NCBI RefSeq assembly: GCF_901709675.1 | Contig: NC_051098.1 | Coordinates: forward strand, 3,486,500-3,550,499 | Direction of reading: 5' to 3' | Source of the DNA: Syngnathus acus | Lineage: Eukaryota > Chordata > Actinopteri > Syngnathiformes > Syngnathidae | Length of the DNA stretch: 64,000 bases | Part shown: positions 47,786 to 58,631 of the stretch, in pieces | How positions within the stretch are numbered: position 1 is the stretch's first letter | Layout: every line of letters begins with the position of its first letter | Made by a program: the position numbers and the translations under genes | The notes under the pieces: generated by a model | Told to the model about the DNA's origin: nothing | The model's database searches: none | Seen by the model: the letters and a program-made list of their open reading frames with translations, nothing else

Positions 47786-48329
47786 GTGCATGCTAACACT
47801 AGCATGTCTGTCAGGACATCACCCCCGGACCGCCTCACGCTGGCCGAGCTGTCCCATGGATTCCTCAACCTACAGAAGCAAGTTTCCCTCCTGACTTCCA
47901 CCCTCCTCCAAGATCCAACCCAAGCTGACACCCTGCTCCTGGTGCGACAAGCCTGCTATGCTGCTGCAGTGGAGGAGCCACCGCAGAGCCCTTGCTCCAC
48001 AGCCCGTCGCCACTCAGAGCTCTGGATAGAACCGCACATCAACCGCAAGAGGGGGGGATGGGACTCGCGCATCAGCACCTCACCCTCAGGTGACATCCCC
48101 ACACACCCAAACCGTTTCAGGCTCCTGGCTGAGAAGGAGGCTCGTTTCCACTCACCCAGGGCCAAGAAGCCAAGAAGCTCCTTCTCCTCCACCCTCAAAC
48201 CACCAATAGCCTTTCACTACACCCCCAACCCTAAGCGGTCCTCTCCCCCCACAAACTGGGAGAAGTTATTGGAACAGACTGGTCGCTGTGGGCTGTTTCA
48301 GGCACCTTCTCCCCCTTGCCATCCGCCTC

Positions 48330-48360
<31 letters not shown>

Positions 48361-49419
48361 ACCCCCCCCCCCCCCCCCCCGCCCCCCTCCCCCCCCGGCC
48401 CTCCTCGCCCCCCTACCCCCACACCTCCCTCTTCGCCCCCCCCCCTTCCACGCCCCCTGCCACAGCCCCCCTGGGAAGTACCGAAAGTACTCTCCCCTTC
48501 CCCTCATCAACCTCCATCACCCTCGCCGACCCCGCCCCCCCTACTGTAGCCTTCCCAAAACCTGGCCCGCTGACGGCAGGACAACCAGCAGAGCATCCAC
48601 CATCCACAACCCACCTCCTAGGCAGACACGGCGATGCCAAAACCCCCGCCCCACCCTTTTCTACCCACCACCATTCCAGCCACACTCCTGGCCATTTCAA
48701 CGCAGGCCAGCTCTCCTCCCTACCCACCGTCCTCTCTGCCGCGTGCCCTAACAAGCCACTGGCCAGCTCACTGTAGACCAGCTCACTGTAGACCAGCTCT
48801 CCTCCCTACCCCTCCCTACCCACCATCTTCTCTGCCACACGCCTTAACACGCCACTGGCCAGCTCACTGTCGACCAGCTCTCCTCCCAACCCCCCGCTAC
48901 CCACCACCTTTCCTCCCACCCCCTCCCCGTCACCCCCTTTTCAAGCCCTCACTTCCCCGACCCCTCCCACCACACCACGCTCAGAGCCACCAGCAATCTG
49001 ACAGGACACGGACCGCAGCCCTGCCGGCACCAAACTGTCCACCCACCCATACGTCCCCTCTGTGCTGGCGGTTGAATCCTCAATGGTACGCCACGTTTCC
49101 CTCCCAAAGCTGAGACCCACTCATTCTCCGGAGCCAAGGTCCTCGACATCAACACCCGCATCCCCCAACTGACAGCTCACCGTCCACAGATCTCCACTGT
49201 CATCATACACATCGGGACCAATGACATCAAACTCCAGCAGTCAGAGACGCTCACACAACATTTTCGCACACTCATCTCCACCGTTTCTGCAACTGGTAAG
49301 GCCTTCATTATCTCCGGCCCCTTTCCATCTCCACGACTCACCGACACCCAGTTCAGTCGGATCCGTGATCTACACATCTGGCTCCAGGCCCATTGCACCG
49401 CCAACAAGATCCCCTATAC
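47786..49419 (+). pseudogene. LINE ORF1 with SGNH esterase-like end
   Basis: The first part reads TSMSVRTSPPDRLTLAELSH and a helix-like LQKQVSLLTSTLLQDP, then basic and proline-rich text. A C-run at about 48330-48380 shifts frames. The end (about 49116-49419) reads AKVLDINTRIPQ, VIIHIGTNDIKLQQ and SGPFPSPR; GTND is the block III motif of SGNH hydrolases found in ORF1 of CR1/L2-type LINEs. It is cut at 49419 by a hAT. At least two frame changes make it inactive. Confidence 0.75.
48328..48460. repeat. poly-C / C-rich tract
   Basis: Runs of up to about 30 C broken by single A or G. Proline-rich ORFs here are artefacts of the tract. Confidence 0.95.
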
Positions 49420-50280
49420 CAGGGGTGGCCAACCAGTCAGAGACTAAGAGCCAAATTTTTTTACTGTGTCATCGCAAAGAGCCACATCATACACATGAGC
49501 ACACATGAACCCCACACACACCCCCCCCTCTGCTCAGCCAAATTTATTGTGTGACATTATGTCACGCACCAACATGATAATGACAAATTGACTCCTACAG
49601 TACTAAAACCACAGACCAAAGACCACATTTTCAACAATGAACATTGTGTGCATTGTCTCACACAGACAAACTCTCAGTTCAACAAATTCCACAAACAAAA
49701 ACATAAGTTTTTTCACTTACTATGTGTGGCGGGACAGACCATTCGTTTTGGTTTGTCGTTTTCAGGAGACAAGATTTCAATAACGTCACTGAGGCAATAT
49801 TTTAACGAACTCCACTTCAATGTATGGCTTTTTAGCCCGTGCAATGTTCCAAGCCAGTTGAAACAATGCAAGTGTGACAGTCTCTGAGTGCTTCGTAATT
49901 TTTTTGAAAAACTGTACCTATTTTTCTGCCTGACTTTTCAAAGTCTCCAAACTTGTGCTTGCGAAATTCAGTCCCTTTTGCAAAGTCCTTATCGATATTG
50001 GCATGAAGTGAGCTGAAGTGGCGCTGACCATTTGAAGCTTTTAAATGCGCCAATGACGTCCGACATATCAGGCAGAATGGCTTGCCATAGCGTTCAACAA
50101 AAAACAACTTTAACTCTGTTAAAAACGTCCTGTGTTCATCGTCATATATTCGTTTAGCTGTGCATTTTTTCCTTGCCATTTTGGCAAGCGTCTTGTCAGC
50201 TTTTCTGGACCTAATGGGCCCCCGTAGTCAGTCGCCATTCATTAAAAAGTGTGATTTTCGCACTTGTATTATAAAAATTG
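49420..50280 (-). mobile_element. hAT element fragment
   Basis: Left end CAGGGGTGGCCAACCAGTC at 49420; no matching right end found. It carries the transposase relic at 49832-50179. Confidence 0.65.
49832..50179 (-). pseudogene. hAT transposase N-terminal fragment
   Basis: 115 residues: RIYDDEHRTFLTELKLFFVE, RYGKPFCLICRTSLAHLKAS and RHFSSLHANIDKDF form a BED-like finger of the GTF2IRD2-related hAT group. It loses similarity after about residue 80, and the rest of the transposase is absent. Confidence 0.8.
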
Positions 50281-50569
50281 TGTATTTTGGGCTAACTCAA
50301 ATTCCGTAGTAGAAAAACCCTGGAAGTGGGATGGGCATTCTGTGTTGTTCTGGTACGCCCTGTGAACGCACTGTGAGTAAGGAATAAAGCAGTTATCATT
50401 CACGTCGTTGTCCGACCTATTCTTGCTATCTAAGAACCTGGAAAATAGTAAGGATATAACATATATCACGGGTCATTACGACGGGTTTGGGGGAGTTTTT
50501 ACTGCTTCTTCCAACTCCTACCGCGCTGACTGTAACCTGACACTTTCTGGCTGCGTCTTGCCTCTTTTT

Positions 50570-50690
50570 TTTATTGTCGGACTCGGTGGACTCGGTCAAA
50601 ATCAGCACCGAGTCCGAGTCCGGCAAAAATGACCGAGTCCGACCGAGTCCGAGTCCCCGAGTCCGAACCGAGTCCACAGCCCTGCTATCA
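50570..50690. mobile_element. hAT-like end made of GACTCGG repeats
   Basis: A run of GAGTCCGAGTCC-like units ending CCACAGCCCTG at 50689; on the other strand it starts CAGGGCTGTGG, a form I know from hAT MITEs. It interrupts the copy-B hAT. Confidence 0.55.
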
Positions 50691-51767
50691 GTGATTCTCA
50701 TAAAATACGACACTGTTATTATGAATAACAGTCTCCATCACTTCAGTGCCTGCAGGTCAGATTAATGAAAGTGTTATCTTATGAGATCACATCAAACGGC
50801 AAACATTCTGACCAAATATATCATCTTGAAGAATCGGTGAAAGCATACATGCAAATAAAGTAATCAAAACGGCAACACGGTGAGGGGTATCTGAAAATCA
50901 GAGCAGAGTTTTAACTCACAAACACCTGGTAACAGAGGTGAGGAAATGGGAAACACTTCCTTAAAGTAAGCCTTAAGAACTTTACAGGTTAAGATTAGTC
51001 GCAAACAGGTGGTGCATCAATGTCCTTGAGCATCCTGCATTGCTTGAAAATGAGAATGGTCGCTAGTTTCAATCCCTGCTATGTGTACAAATCATATTCA
51101 AAATGCATTTTTTATAACAAACTTGAGAGACTCCCCTTCATTTTCAGTGGGAACAGTGTTGTTGGTCTCCCTTTTTTGCTAGTGCGTCATAGTCTGGAGT
51201 AAAATTTGTTGTGGCAATTCTTAGGAGAGATCCGAGGTGTTGGTCCGTTTACCTCGATCTGTGACGGGTTGATGTTGACGTTCATGTGGCTGAACGTCAC
51301 GTCGCGTACGTCGAGCCAAATTGGCCACTCTTTTTTTAAATACTCGGCACTGTGTCCACCTTGCTTTTCCTTGGGCGACTCATTTTAATAGAAGGATTCC
51401 AGGGGAAGGTTTGTGGGTGGCTTTAGCGTAAAATTGTATCTGAAAGCTCAGCGCGCGAATTACAAGAATGCTGTCGTCACAGCCCACGCTCTAAATTCGG
51501 CACTGCCACAAATAGAGCGCGAGTGCGGCATGTCCGTACTACTGAGTACGTACACGCACTTGTGAGTGTGCACCGAGCTTTCTGACACGGCTTCCGGTAG
51601 TAAATGCGCAGGCGAGCGGTTCCCCATCTACTGGGGAAACGCAGTCATTGCAGGCAAAATGACAAAAAAAAAAAGTTTATTAATACAATTTGTTCAGGGT
51701 TGGCGGGCCGGATTAAACGGTCCCGTGGGCCGGATGTGGCCCGCGGGCCGTAGTTTGCCCATCCCTG
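50690..51767 (-). mobile_element. hAT element copy B, reverse of 24172-25260
   Basis: Nearly the same sequence as copy A in reverse, ending TTTGCCCATCCCTG at 51767. About 240 bp of the far end is missing, cut at the junction with the GACTCGG element. Confidence 0.88.
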
Positions 51768-53025
51768 GTCTAACCTATCATACTGTCTTCCCATTTGGTC
51801 TCTCACCACAAAAGAAACTCTGGATCCTATAGCCAGACTATACAATAGAGCAGGCACACTGGTGTGCCGTGAGAGATGTTCAGCTGTGCCATGGGAAATT
51901 GTCCAACATTAATTACGGAGCGCATTGTAAACAGTATCGCCAAACCACTGGTCAGTTAGCACAAGGCCTGGTCAGCCACTTGCTAATTGTGCATGCGGGG
52001 CAAATCGGAGAATCTTGAGATTTCATGTTGTGGCATCGGCACATACTCAGTTTATGTGTGTGCTGCTGTGTGCTTTTACTAACAGTGACACTATGACGGC
52101 TGTGGTGCGTTTTCGGTCCGATGGAAATCAGAGCAGGTAGTTCAATGGGAGAACCTGGATTGTTCATTTTTCACCAACATAAAATACACAGTCAAGTCGA
52201 GACACCTCGACTGTGATAGCCACTCAGCCGCTGTCAGAACAGCAGAGCGTCTTTAAAAGTGACTTTGTTCTTAATGTCGCAATATTTATAGAGCTAGTCA
52301 AAAACAGTAAACAAAGTCATATTGATTCTTTTGGATTTTGATCACAATCACTTTCAATAGTTTATTCCTTATGCTGTCTAAAACCTTTTTTCAAAAACTG
52401 TCACTTTTATTTACAAAAGAAATACAATTTAAAGAATATTTAGTATTTATTTTTATTCAATTAGTCGACTCTCCATACATACATAGGAATAGAACTTTAC
52501 GTCTTTTGTTGTAATATAACTGATTTTAATATAGAAGCTGGTGTAACACTTAACAGATTTTTGTTGGTGGTGTGCCTCGAGATTTTTTCCAATGAAAAGG
52601 TGTGCCGTGAATGAAAAAAGGTTGGGAAACACTGCAATAGAGCATACAAAATACATGGCAGACTATCAATCTGGACCCATCACTGCACGTCACTTGCACG
52701 CTCCAATGCACTAACCTTCCAGAATTACACAATTCTCATGGCAATAAAACTCTTCTATCAACTACACACAAATTCTCTCCCACCTATAGTTAATTCACTC
52801 ATCCCAGGCCGTAATGAAAGACAGGCCCGCATCACCCGCTCAGTTACACAGGACCTCATCCGAACCCCAGCATACCAAAACAATTTTGGTCTTAACTCAT
52901 TTATCCGCACATCTATTTTGATTTGGAATAAGATACCCCTTCAAATCAGATCAGCCACCTCTATTATGCAATTTAAACGGCTATACACATATTTTTTAAT
53001 AACAAACCAAACTTGCACCCATTAA
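51768..53025 (+). pseudogene. LINE ORF2 C-terminal region, split by a hAT
   Basis: Before the hAT: KKLWILDPIARLYNRA. After it: IHGRLSIWTHH, then ALTFQNYTILMAIKLFYQLH, NSLPPIVNSLIP and FIRTSILIWNKIPLQIRS, a pattern found in the tail of fish non-LTR retrotransposon ORF2. Removing the 784-bp hAT and one octamer joins the two frames. Confidence 0.75.
51851..52634. mobile_element. hAT element with perfect 8-bp duplication, in the LINE
   Basis: Ends CAGGCACACTGGTGTGCCG and GGTTGGGAAACACTG; CAATAGAG repeats at 51843-51850 and 52635-52642. It is 784 bp with no transposase. Confidence 0.92.
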
Positions 53026-53879
53026 CAATAAGATATATATATATATATTGTATATATTGTATTGAAACGTATGTAATGTTATAGGAACCTGCTGTAAAAC
53101 AGTTCTTGAACTGAGTCAGGCCAGTCCATGAAACTTTGATGTTACATGTCGACCTTTCCTTTAAATAAACTGAAACTGAATGTCAGTATGGCGAGTCTGT
53201 TAGTTTGTTTTCTTCAATAAACCCTGGTCCAAGCTGCACTTGGTCGCCCTGCTCCATCCGATCCTTGACAGAGTGGCCCACACAATTGCAGTGCGTACAC
53301 TTGTACCTTTTTGTAAAAAGTTTTTTTATAATAAGAGTTCTAAAGACATTTACAGTGTTGTACCTTGTTATAGAAAAAATGTTATAATAATAAAAGTTCT
53401 AAAAACATATTTACAGTATGTACACTTGTACCTTGTTATAAAAAAATATAATAATACGTGTATATGTTCTAAAAACATATTTACAGTATGTGTTAAGAAT
53501 TCTCGATGTTATTTATGTTATTCAGCCGTGCTTTGATTTGAGTTAGGGTGATTTATTTTGAAGGCCGTTTTACGTTCGTGTACATATGTCGGTTACAGTG
53601 GTACAGGAGTCATTGACGATGTAAGTGGGTCTCCTAACAAGAGAAATGAACGATCACGTGTCTAACCTTTAGGACAATGTAGTATTGCTGCAAATCTTCG
53701 TTTAAATTCCTTTAGAGGTCCGTTTTCGTGTGTTAGCACGATCGCGAATTAGCATCTTTCCGCTAACTTGTTAGCCTGCCCACTACTTCTTGTTAACATG
53801 TTACACGCACACACGTATAGTATTCCAGACGACCCCACTGGACTGTGATAAAGTCTGAACCGCGCTCGGCGGCGACTGG

Positions 53880-54205
53880 GGACAGAACCGCAATTGTCGG
53901 ACACTCGGGGACAGAACCGCAATCGGCGGCAACTTGGGGGACAGAACCGTACTCGGACTGCAACTCGGGGGACAGAACCGCACTCGGGCGGCAACTCGGG
54001 GGACAGAACCGCACTCGGGCGGCAACTCGGGGGACAGAACCGCACTCGGGCGGCAACTCGGGGGACAGAACCGCACTCGGGCGGCAACTCGAGGGACAGA
54101 ACCGCACTCGGGCGGCAACTCGGGGAACAGAACCGCACTTGGGCGGCAACTCGGGGAACAGAACCGCACTCGGGTGGCAACTCGGGGAACAGAACCGCAC
54201 TCTGC
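53880..54205. repeat. 31-bp minisatellite
   Basis: The word GACAGAACCGCACTCGGG recurs every 31 bp at 53971, 54002, 54033, 54064 and 54095, then in variants. Because 31 is not a multiple of three and no unit contains a stop, all three frames read open on both strands; the resulting ORFs are not genes. Confidence 0.93.
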
Positions 54206-54329
54206 GGCAAACGGAGAGTCTGAACCGCGTGCAGCGGCAACAGTCACAGCCACACACACGGCGGCAAACAGGAAGCCAGAGCTGCACGCAGCAGCAGGAG
54301 TCAGTGTTTCAGCAGTGGGAGCAGGGTCT

Positions 54330-54740
54330 GCGATGATCGCGGGTCCGGCGTTGTTGGCACGGTGCCCGGCAATGCCGTGGGTCCGGTGACGCTGGGGTGG
54401 AGCCCGTTGGCGGCCGCAAGTCTGATGGCGCCGGGAGGCACTCCGATGGCGGCCGCGGGTCCGGCGTCGCGGCAGCGAACTCCGATCGCGGCCGCTAAGC
54501 CGCTGGCGCCAAAAGCACTCCGATGGCGGCCGAGGATCCGGCGTCGCGGCAGCGAAGTCCGATGACGGTTGCGGAGCCGATGGCGCCGGGGGGAACTCCT
54601 ATGGTGGCCGCGTGTCGGGCGTCGCTGGAGCAAAGTCCGATGGCGGCCGCGGAGCCCATGGCGCTGGAACCTGCTCGGACGACGGACGTCAATCGGGCGT
54701 CGCGGACGGGAGCTGATAGTGGAAGAGGGTCCAAGCGCTG
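54330..54740. repeat. GC-rich imperfect tandem repeat
   Basis: Motifs ACTCCGATGGCGGCCG, CGGCGTCGCGGCAGCGAA and AGCCGATGGCGCC recur. Overlapping ORFs result; I recognise no protein. Confidence 0.75.
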
Positions 54741-54764
54741 GTCGCTGTAGTGGTCGGATCATTC

Positions 54765-55139
54765 TGTCACGAATCGGAGTGGAAATAGAGCAGGGCGACC
54801 TAGTGCAGCTTGGACCAGGGTTTATTGGCGGAACTCAAACTACAGACTCGGTAAACTGACATAACTCTCTAACAAAACCAACCACAGGAGTGACCGAAAA
54901 AGACGTGAAACAAAAAGACAGGGTGACATTACCATTGACAACAGGAACCAAAAAGACAGCATGACAGCAACAAACAATGATCCGACAGGGAGTGACACAC
55001 AGACAGGACTTAAATACAAGACGGGTAACAAGAGGCAGGTGAGAATGATCACACTGATCATGGGCACACAGGAGGGGAGGGGCAAGCACACAGACACACT
55101 GACAGAAACTATGGACATGATCGGGAACGAGTCGTGACA
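54765..55139 (-). mobile_element. LTR, second copy, reverse
   Basis: Bounded by TGTCACGA and TCGTGACA, with AATAAA on the - strand near 54830. Similar in order to the split LTR at 46749. No matching flanking duplication, so it may belong to a partial element whose leader is the GC-rich repeat to its left. Confidence 0.7.
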
Positions 55140-55224
55140 GAGAGGGTGACTGTACTTCGCGGATTTCACTTATCGCGGGTGGTTTTTGGAACCAATTACC
55201 CGCGATAAATGAGGTATTACTGTA

Positions 55225-56500
55225 TTTGCTTTTTTTTTCAATCAAATCTGTATCAGTCGCAGGTTCAACATGGTACACTGGAAAATGTTTGGTGACGTGC
55301 ATGTGCAACCAGAGGTATCAAGTAACAAAGTAAAAATTTGAAAAGCAAATGTTTGACTTGACTTGTGCTCCATTTTTTTTTCTCCTGCTTTTACTTTTAT
55401 ACATGAAGTAGTTGTACTAAGTTCATTTTGTTTTCACTTGTCAATCACTTCACTGGTTCTTTTAGCTCAAACAAGATATTTTAAGTTGCATTACCTGACA
55501 TGTTTCGGCTTGTACTTCCGCCTTCATCAGAGTGTCAAAAGAACCAGTGAAGTGATACATGAAGTAGTTTTACTATTCTCCTCCTCCTCACTCTACGGGC
55601 CAGTGATGCGGTGCTCTCAGTTTGGCCAGAGATGTTCATCAACATCACAGCGGATACTTTCTGTTGTGATGACAGCGAGGGAAGAAATACTCAACCTATC
55701 CACTACACCGATCTCCTGTCATTTCCTTTTATGGAGAGTCCATGCATGGACCAGGGACATCTGCCCTCATGTCCTTCCATTCCATGAACATTTGGCACGT
55801 TCCAAGGATTTCATACCTGGATTTTATTGTATTATATTATAATATATTATATCATATCATATATCATATTATATTATTATAATTTTTACAATTGAATAGA
55901 CTATTTGGGGCATATGATGACTTAAGGAATGAAATGCTGAAATGTTTTGAGAGAATAACCATTAGACCAATAATCAACTAATAAATTCAGATCAGCAAGA
56001 TTTATTTGGAAAATGGACTAAATGTGGTCCCCATTGTGGTAACTGTCGGCTATTCTTACGAAGACACTTGAGACATGTACAAGACATACAATTTGATGAA
56101 ATCAATGATTGTGTATTAGTTTGGAGATTTCTCCAAGTTGTTTTGAAAATGTCCTTTTTGTTTCAAGGTATGAGCCAAACCAACAGAGACAAATTGTAAA
56201 TGTCAACCAGTATAGTCAAAGCTTTGGGGGGTTTGAACGATAGCTCAAACTGAGGGCATTATCAGAAGATTATGAGGACAACGTGGCAACCAAGCTGTTT
56301 TTTCTCTGACTGTTGCCAATCAAACATGACTGAGACCAATTATACAGTATAAGGTTATTCTTGTTCTGTCTCACTCCATTTCTGGATTCCACTTTGAGCT
56401 AGATATTTGTAACGTTTTGTTTCTCCCAAGACGTTCTGGCGTTTTCCCGGTAATATTCTTTGCTTTACTCATTCCTCTTTTAGTCAGTCTTTCTTATCAA
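55225..56500. other. intergenic; possible Penelope-like remnant near 55500
   Basis: The stretch ACATGTTTCGGCTTGTACTT with CCTTCATCAGAGTGTC is a pattern common at ends of Penelope-like elements. Nothing else recognised. Confidence 0.35.
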
Positions 56501-56740
56501 ATCAAATCAATTTTTATTTGCCAAGTTTGATCATGCCAAACAAAGAATTTGACTCCGGCACGTCTCGTTCTCTGTACATTTAGGTAGCTAACAACATTCA
56601 GGACAACGTGCAAAAATTGACAATTATTCTCAAACATCCTCTGATCTTAAACTCCTAGGAGGGCAAGGAAAAACTCAAAACTCCTCCTAGGGGAAATGAT
56701 AAACCTTGAAAAGAGACCACAGATGGGAGGATCTCTCTTC
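56500..56740 (-). repeat. LINE-type 3' end fragment
   Basis: Begins with CAAATCAAATCAATTTTTAT and contains TGCCAAACAAAGAATTTGAC; related text precedes the L2 copy near 43700. Confidence 0.5.
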
Positions 56741-56741
56741 C

Positions 56742-57060
56742 AGGTTGACCAGGCTGCAATGGATACAGACCCTCCCTGTGTGGAGTTTGCATGTTCTCCC
56801 CGAACCCGCGTGGGTTTCCTCCGGGAGCCCCGGTTTCCTCCCACATCCCAAAAACATGCTCGATAGGCCGATTGGGCACTCGAAATTGCCCCTAGGTGTG
56901 AGTGCGAGTGTGGATGGTTGTTCGTCTCTGTGTGCCCTGCGATTGGCTGGCAACCGGTTCAGGGTGTACCCCGCCTACTGCCCGATGACCGCTGGGATAG
57001 GCTCCAGCAAGCCCGTGACCCCTGTGGGGACAAAGTGGTACAGAAAATGGATGGATGGAT
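56742..57060 (+). repeat. dispersed teleost repeat, copy 6
   Basis: Forward copy ending in AAAATGGATGGATGGATATG; shows TGGAGTTTGCATGTTCTCCC and GGATAGGCTCCAGCAAGCCC. Confidence 0.8.
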
Positions 57061-57126
57061 ATGTATCTATATCCTTTGCTGTCTGTAGATATTGCAAACG
57101 AAAATCTATTGTATTATTATCTATTG

Positions 57127-57398
57127 CAGTAGTGGCCAACCCGCGGCTCGCGAGCCGCATGCGGCTCTTTGGCTGGTTTCATGCGGCTCTTCAGGAGATT
57201 TCACATGACAAGCGTCAAAATGCTTGGCTGGCGCTGCCATTTATTCCCCCTAGGTGGCGGTGGTGCGCTGACCAGTTGAATCGGTTTGAGTTGAAAAGAA
57301 GAAGAAGAATGACGTACTGATGACAAATGCGCGATGTGGCTCTTTGGGATGACAGTCAAAAATGTGGCTCTTCGCCTCTGACTGGTTGGCCACCCCTG
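57127..57398. mobile_element. hAT MITE (CAGTAGTGGCCAACC), 272 bp
   Basis: Ends CAGTAGTGGCCAACC and GGTTGGCCACCCCTG; perfect octamer ATCTATTG on both sides (57119-57126, 57399-57406). Confidence 0.93.
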
Positions 57399-57655
57399 AT
57401 CTATTGCATTACAAGGATAGTTAAAGATTAAAATATTAAATTAAATACAAATTAACGATTTTATGAAAGTTAAATTATTTTTTTATTACATCTATTGAGT
57501 TTGTTTTATTATTTTTATTGTTGTATTAATGAGAAGGCAGATATTGGCGTTTTGACTGCAGTAAGTAGGCCAGGTTGTATCATTTCAGATTAGAGATATT
57601 TATAGATAATTCTCCATTTTATCTTTTTTATTTAAACTTCATACATAACAAAATA

Positions 57656-58579
57656 CAGTTTTTTCCCGTGTATAATGCGCCCCCATGTATAATACGCACC
57701 CTAAAAATGGCATGTTGATGCTGGAAAAAAGCCTGTACCCATGTATAATACGCACCCAATTTTATTTATTTTTTTTAATTGTTTTTTTTTTTTTTAAGTC
57801 CCAATGATCGTCACACACGCAGGGAGGCAATGGGTCCCATTTTTATAGTCTTTGGTATGGTCTTAACTAGGCTGGATGTATTTTTTTTTGTTGGCGTTGA
57901 TTTCTCCGACTGCCCATAAAGGCACCACCGCGATCAGATGAAAAGAGAGGAAAGTGACGTGCGGACATGTGAAAAAGGCGGCTCTGTATGGGAGAGACGT
58001 TGAAGAGGAATAAAAACACCCTTGGAAATCAAAACTTGCCCCTCGTCGTGACTCGGAGCCGCAACAAATGTTTCGGATTTGTGTAGGGTACATTGTGACA
58101 GCAAACGAGCAGGTGATCGAGCAAGCGTCTGATACGAGAGCATTGCGTTCGTATGGAGCGTGTTTGAAGTGAACAGCAGAGACGAAAGGAACAAGGCAAA
58201 GTGTTGTGAAATAAAATATTACCTGTAATACGCATTTTGTTATTTGCTGATTGTATTAAACTATCACATTCATTGTCAGTCAAGAAGAGAAGAGGACTAT
58301 TATCCCTTCTTTGACGAAATGACCAGAGCACAGTACAAACACACTATTGTTCTTTCGGTATTTATTCAACCCACTTCTTTCACAACATGACAAGAAGAGA
58401 ACAATACATAAATCAATACTCGTACCAGTACCATGATTTTCTTAAAAAAATAAAAATAAAAAAAAATAAAAAAGATTTTTTAAAAATTAAAAAAATATTT
58501 TACCCATGTATAATGCGCACCCCAGATTTTAGGACAATAAATTAGTTAAATTTTGCGTATTATACACGGAAAAAAACGG
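57656..58579. mobile_element. TIR MITE, copy 2, reverse of 27187-28115
   Basis: A 924-bp element flanked by TA, almost the same sequence as copy 1 in the opposite orientation. Confidence 0.88.
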
Positions 58580-58631
58580 TACTTTATAATCACAAAATGA
58601 TAATCTATAATAGTTTTGTTGTGTGTTTGCG

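Larger units (their letters stand above)
47036..53179 (+). mobile_element. LINE (CR1/L2-like, esterase ORF1), interrupted and internally deleted
   Basis: Starts CTTGGGAACGCCCACTTTC and ends with an AAACTGAAACTGA tail, flanked by ATGTCAG (47029-47035, 53180-53186). Order: 5' UTR with imperfect repeats, ORF1, hAT cluster 49420-51767, a short ORF2 piece, hAT 51851-52634, and the rest of ORF2 and 3' UTR. Endonuclease and most of the reverse transcriptase are missing. Confidence 0.85.
46749..53270 (+). mobile_element. solo LTR split by a LINE
   Basis: The left part, 46749-47035, starts TGTCACGTCTCG and has a 49-bp internal duplication. The right part, 53180-53270, ends CCGATCCTTGACA and has an AATAAA signal. 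The LTR is flanked by the 5-bp duplication GAGTG (46744-46748, 53271-53275). A relative at 54765-55139 shows the same order uninterrupted. Confidence 0.85.
46588..55222. mobile_element. TIR element ('TAATCCCTCG...ATCGCGG') holding nested insertions
   Basis: Left part AGTAATCCCTCGCAACATCG after TA; right part TGAGGTATTACTG before TA, with TTCGCGGATTTCAC inside. Both halves belong to a TIR family also seen near 2331. Assigning both ends to one copy is an inference. Its inside contains a solo LTR, a LINE, hATs, minisatellites and a second LTR. Confidence 0.5.

Noticed and set aside
47786-48751. A 321-residue host gene
   Set aside because: Context (5' UTR repeats, GTND esterase end, LINE tail and target duplication) shows it is LINE ORF1.
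48288-49113. Long proline-rich ORFs on the + strand
   Set aside because: They are translations of a C-run and C-rich DNA inside a decayed LINE ORF1.
53749-54762. Several overlapping 100-160 residue ORFs on both strands
   Set aside because: They are produced by the 31-bp minisatellite and the GC-rich repeat; no frame is favoured.
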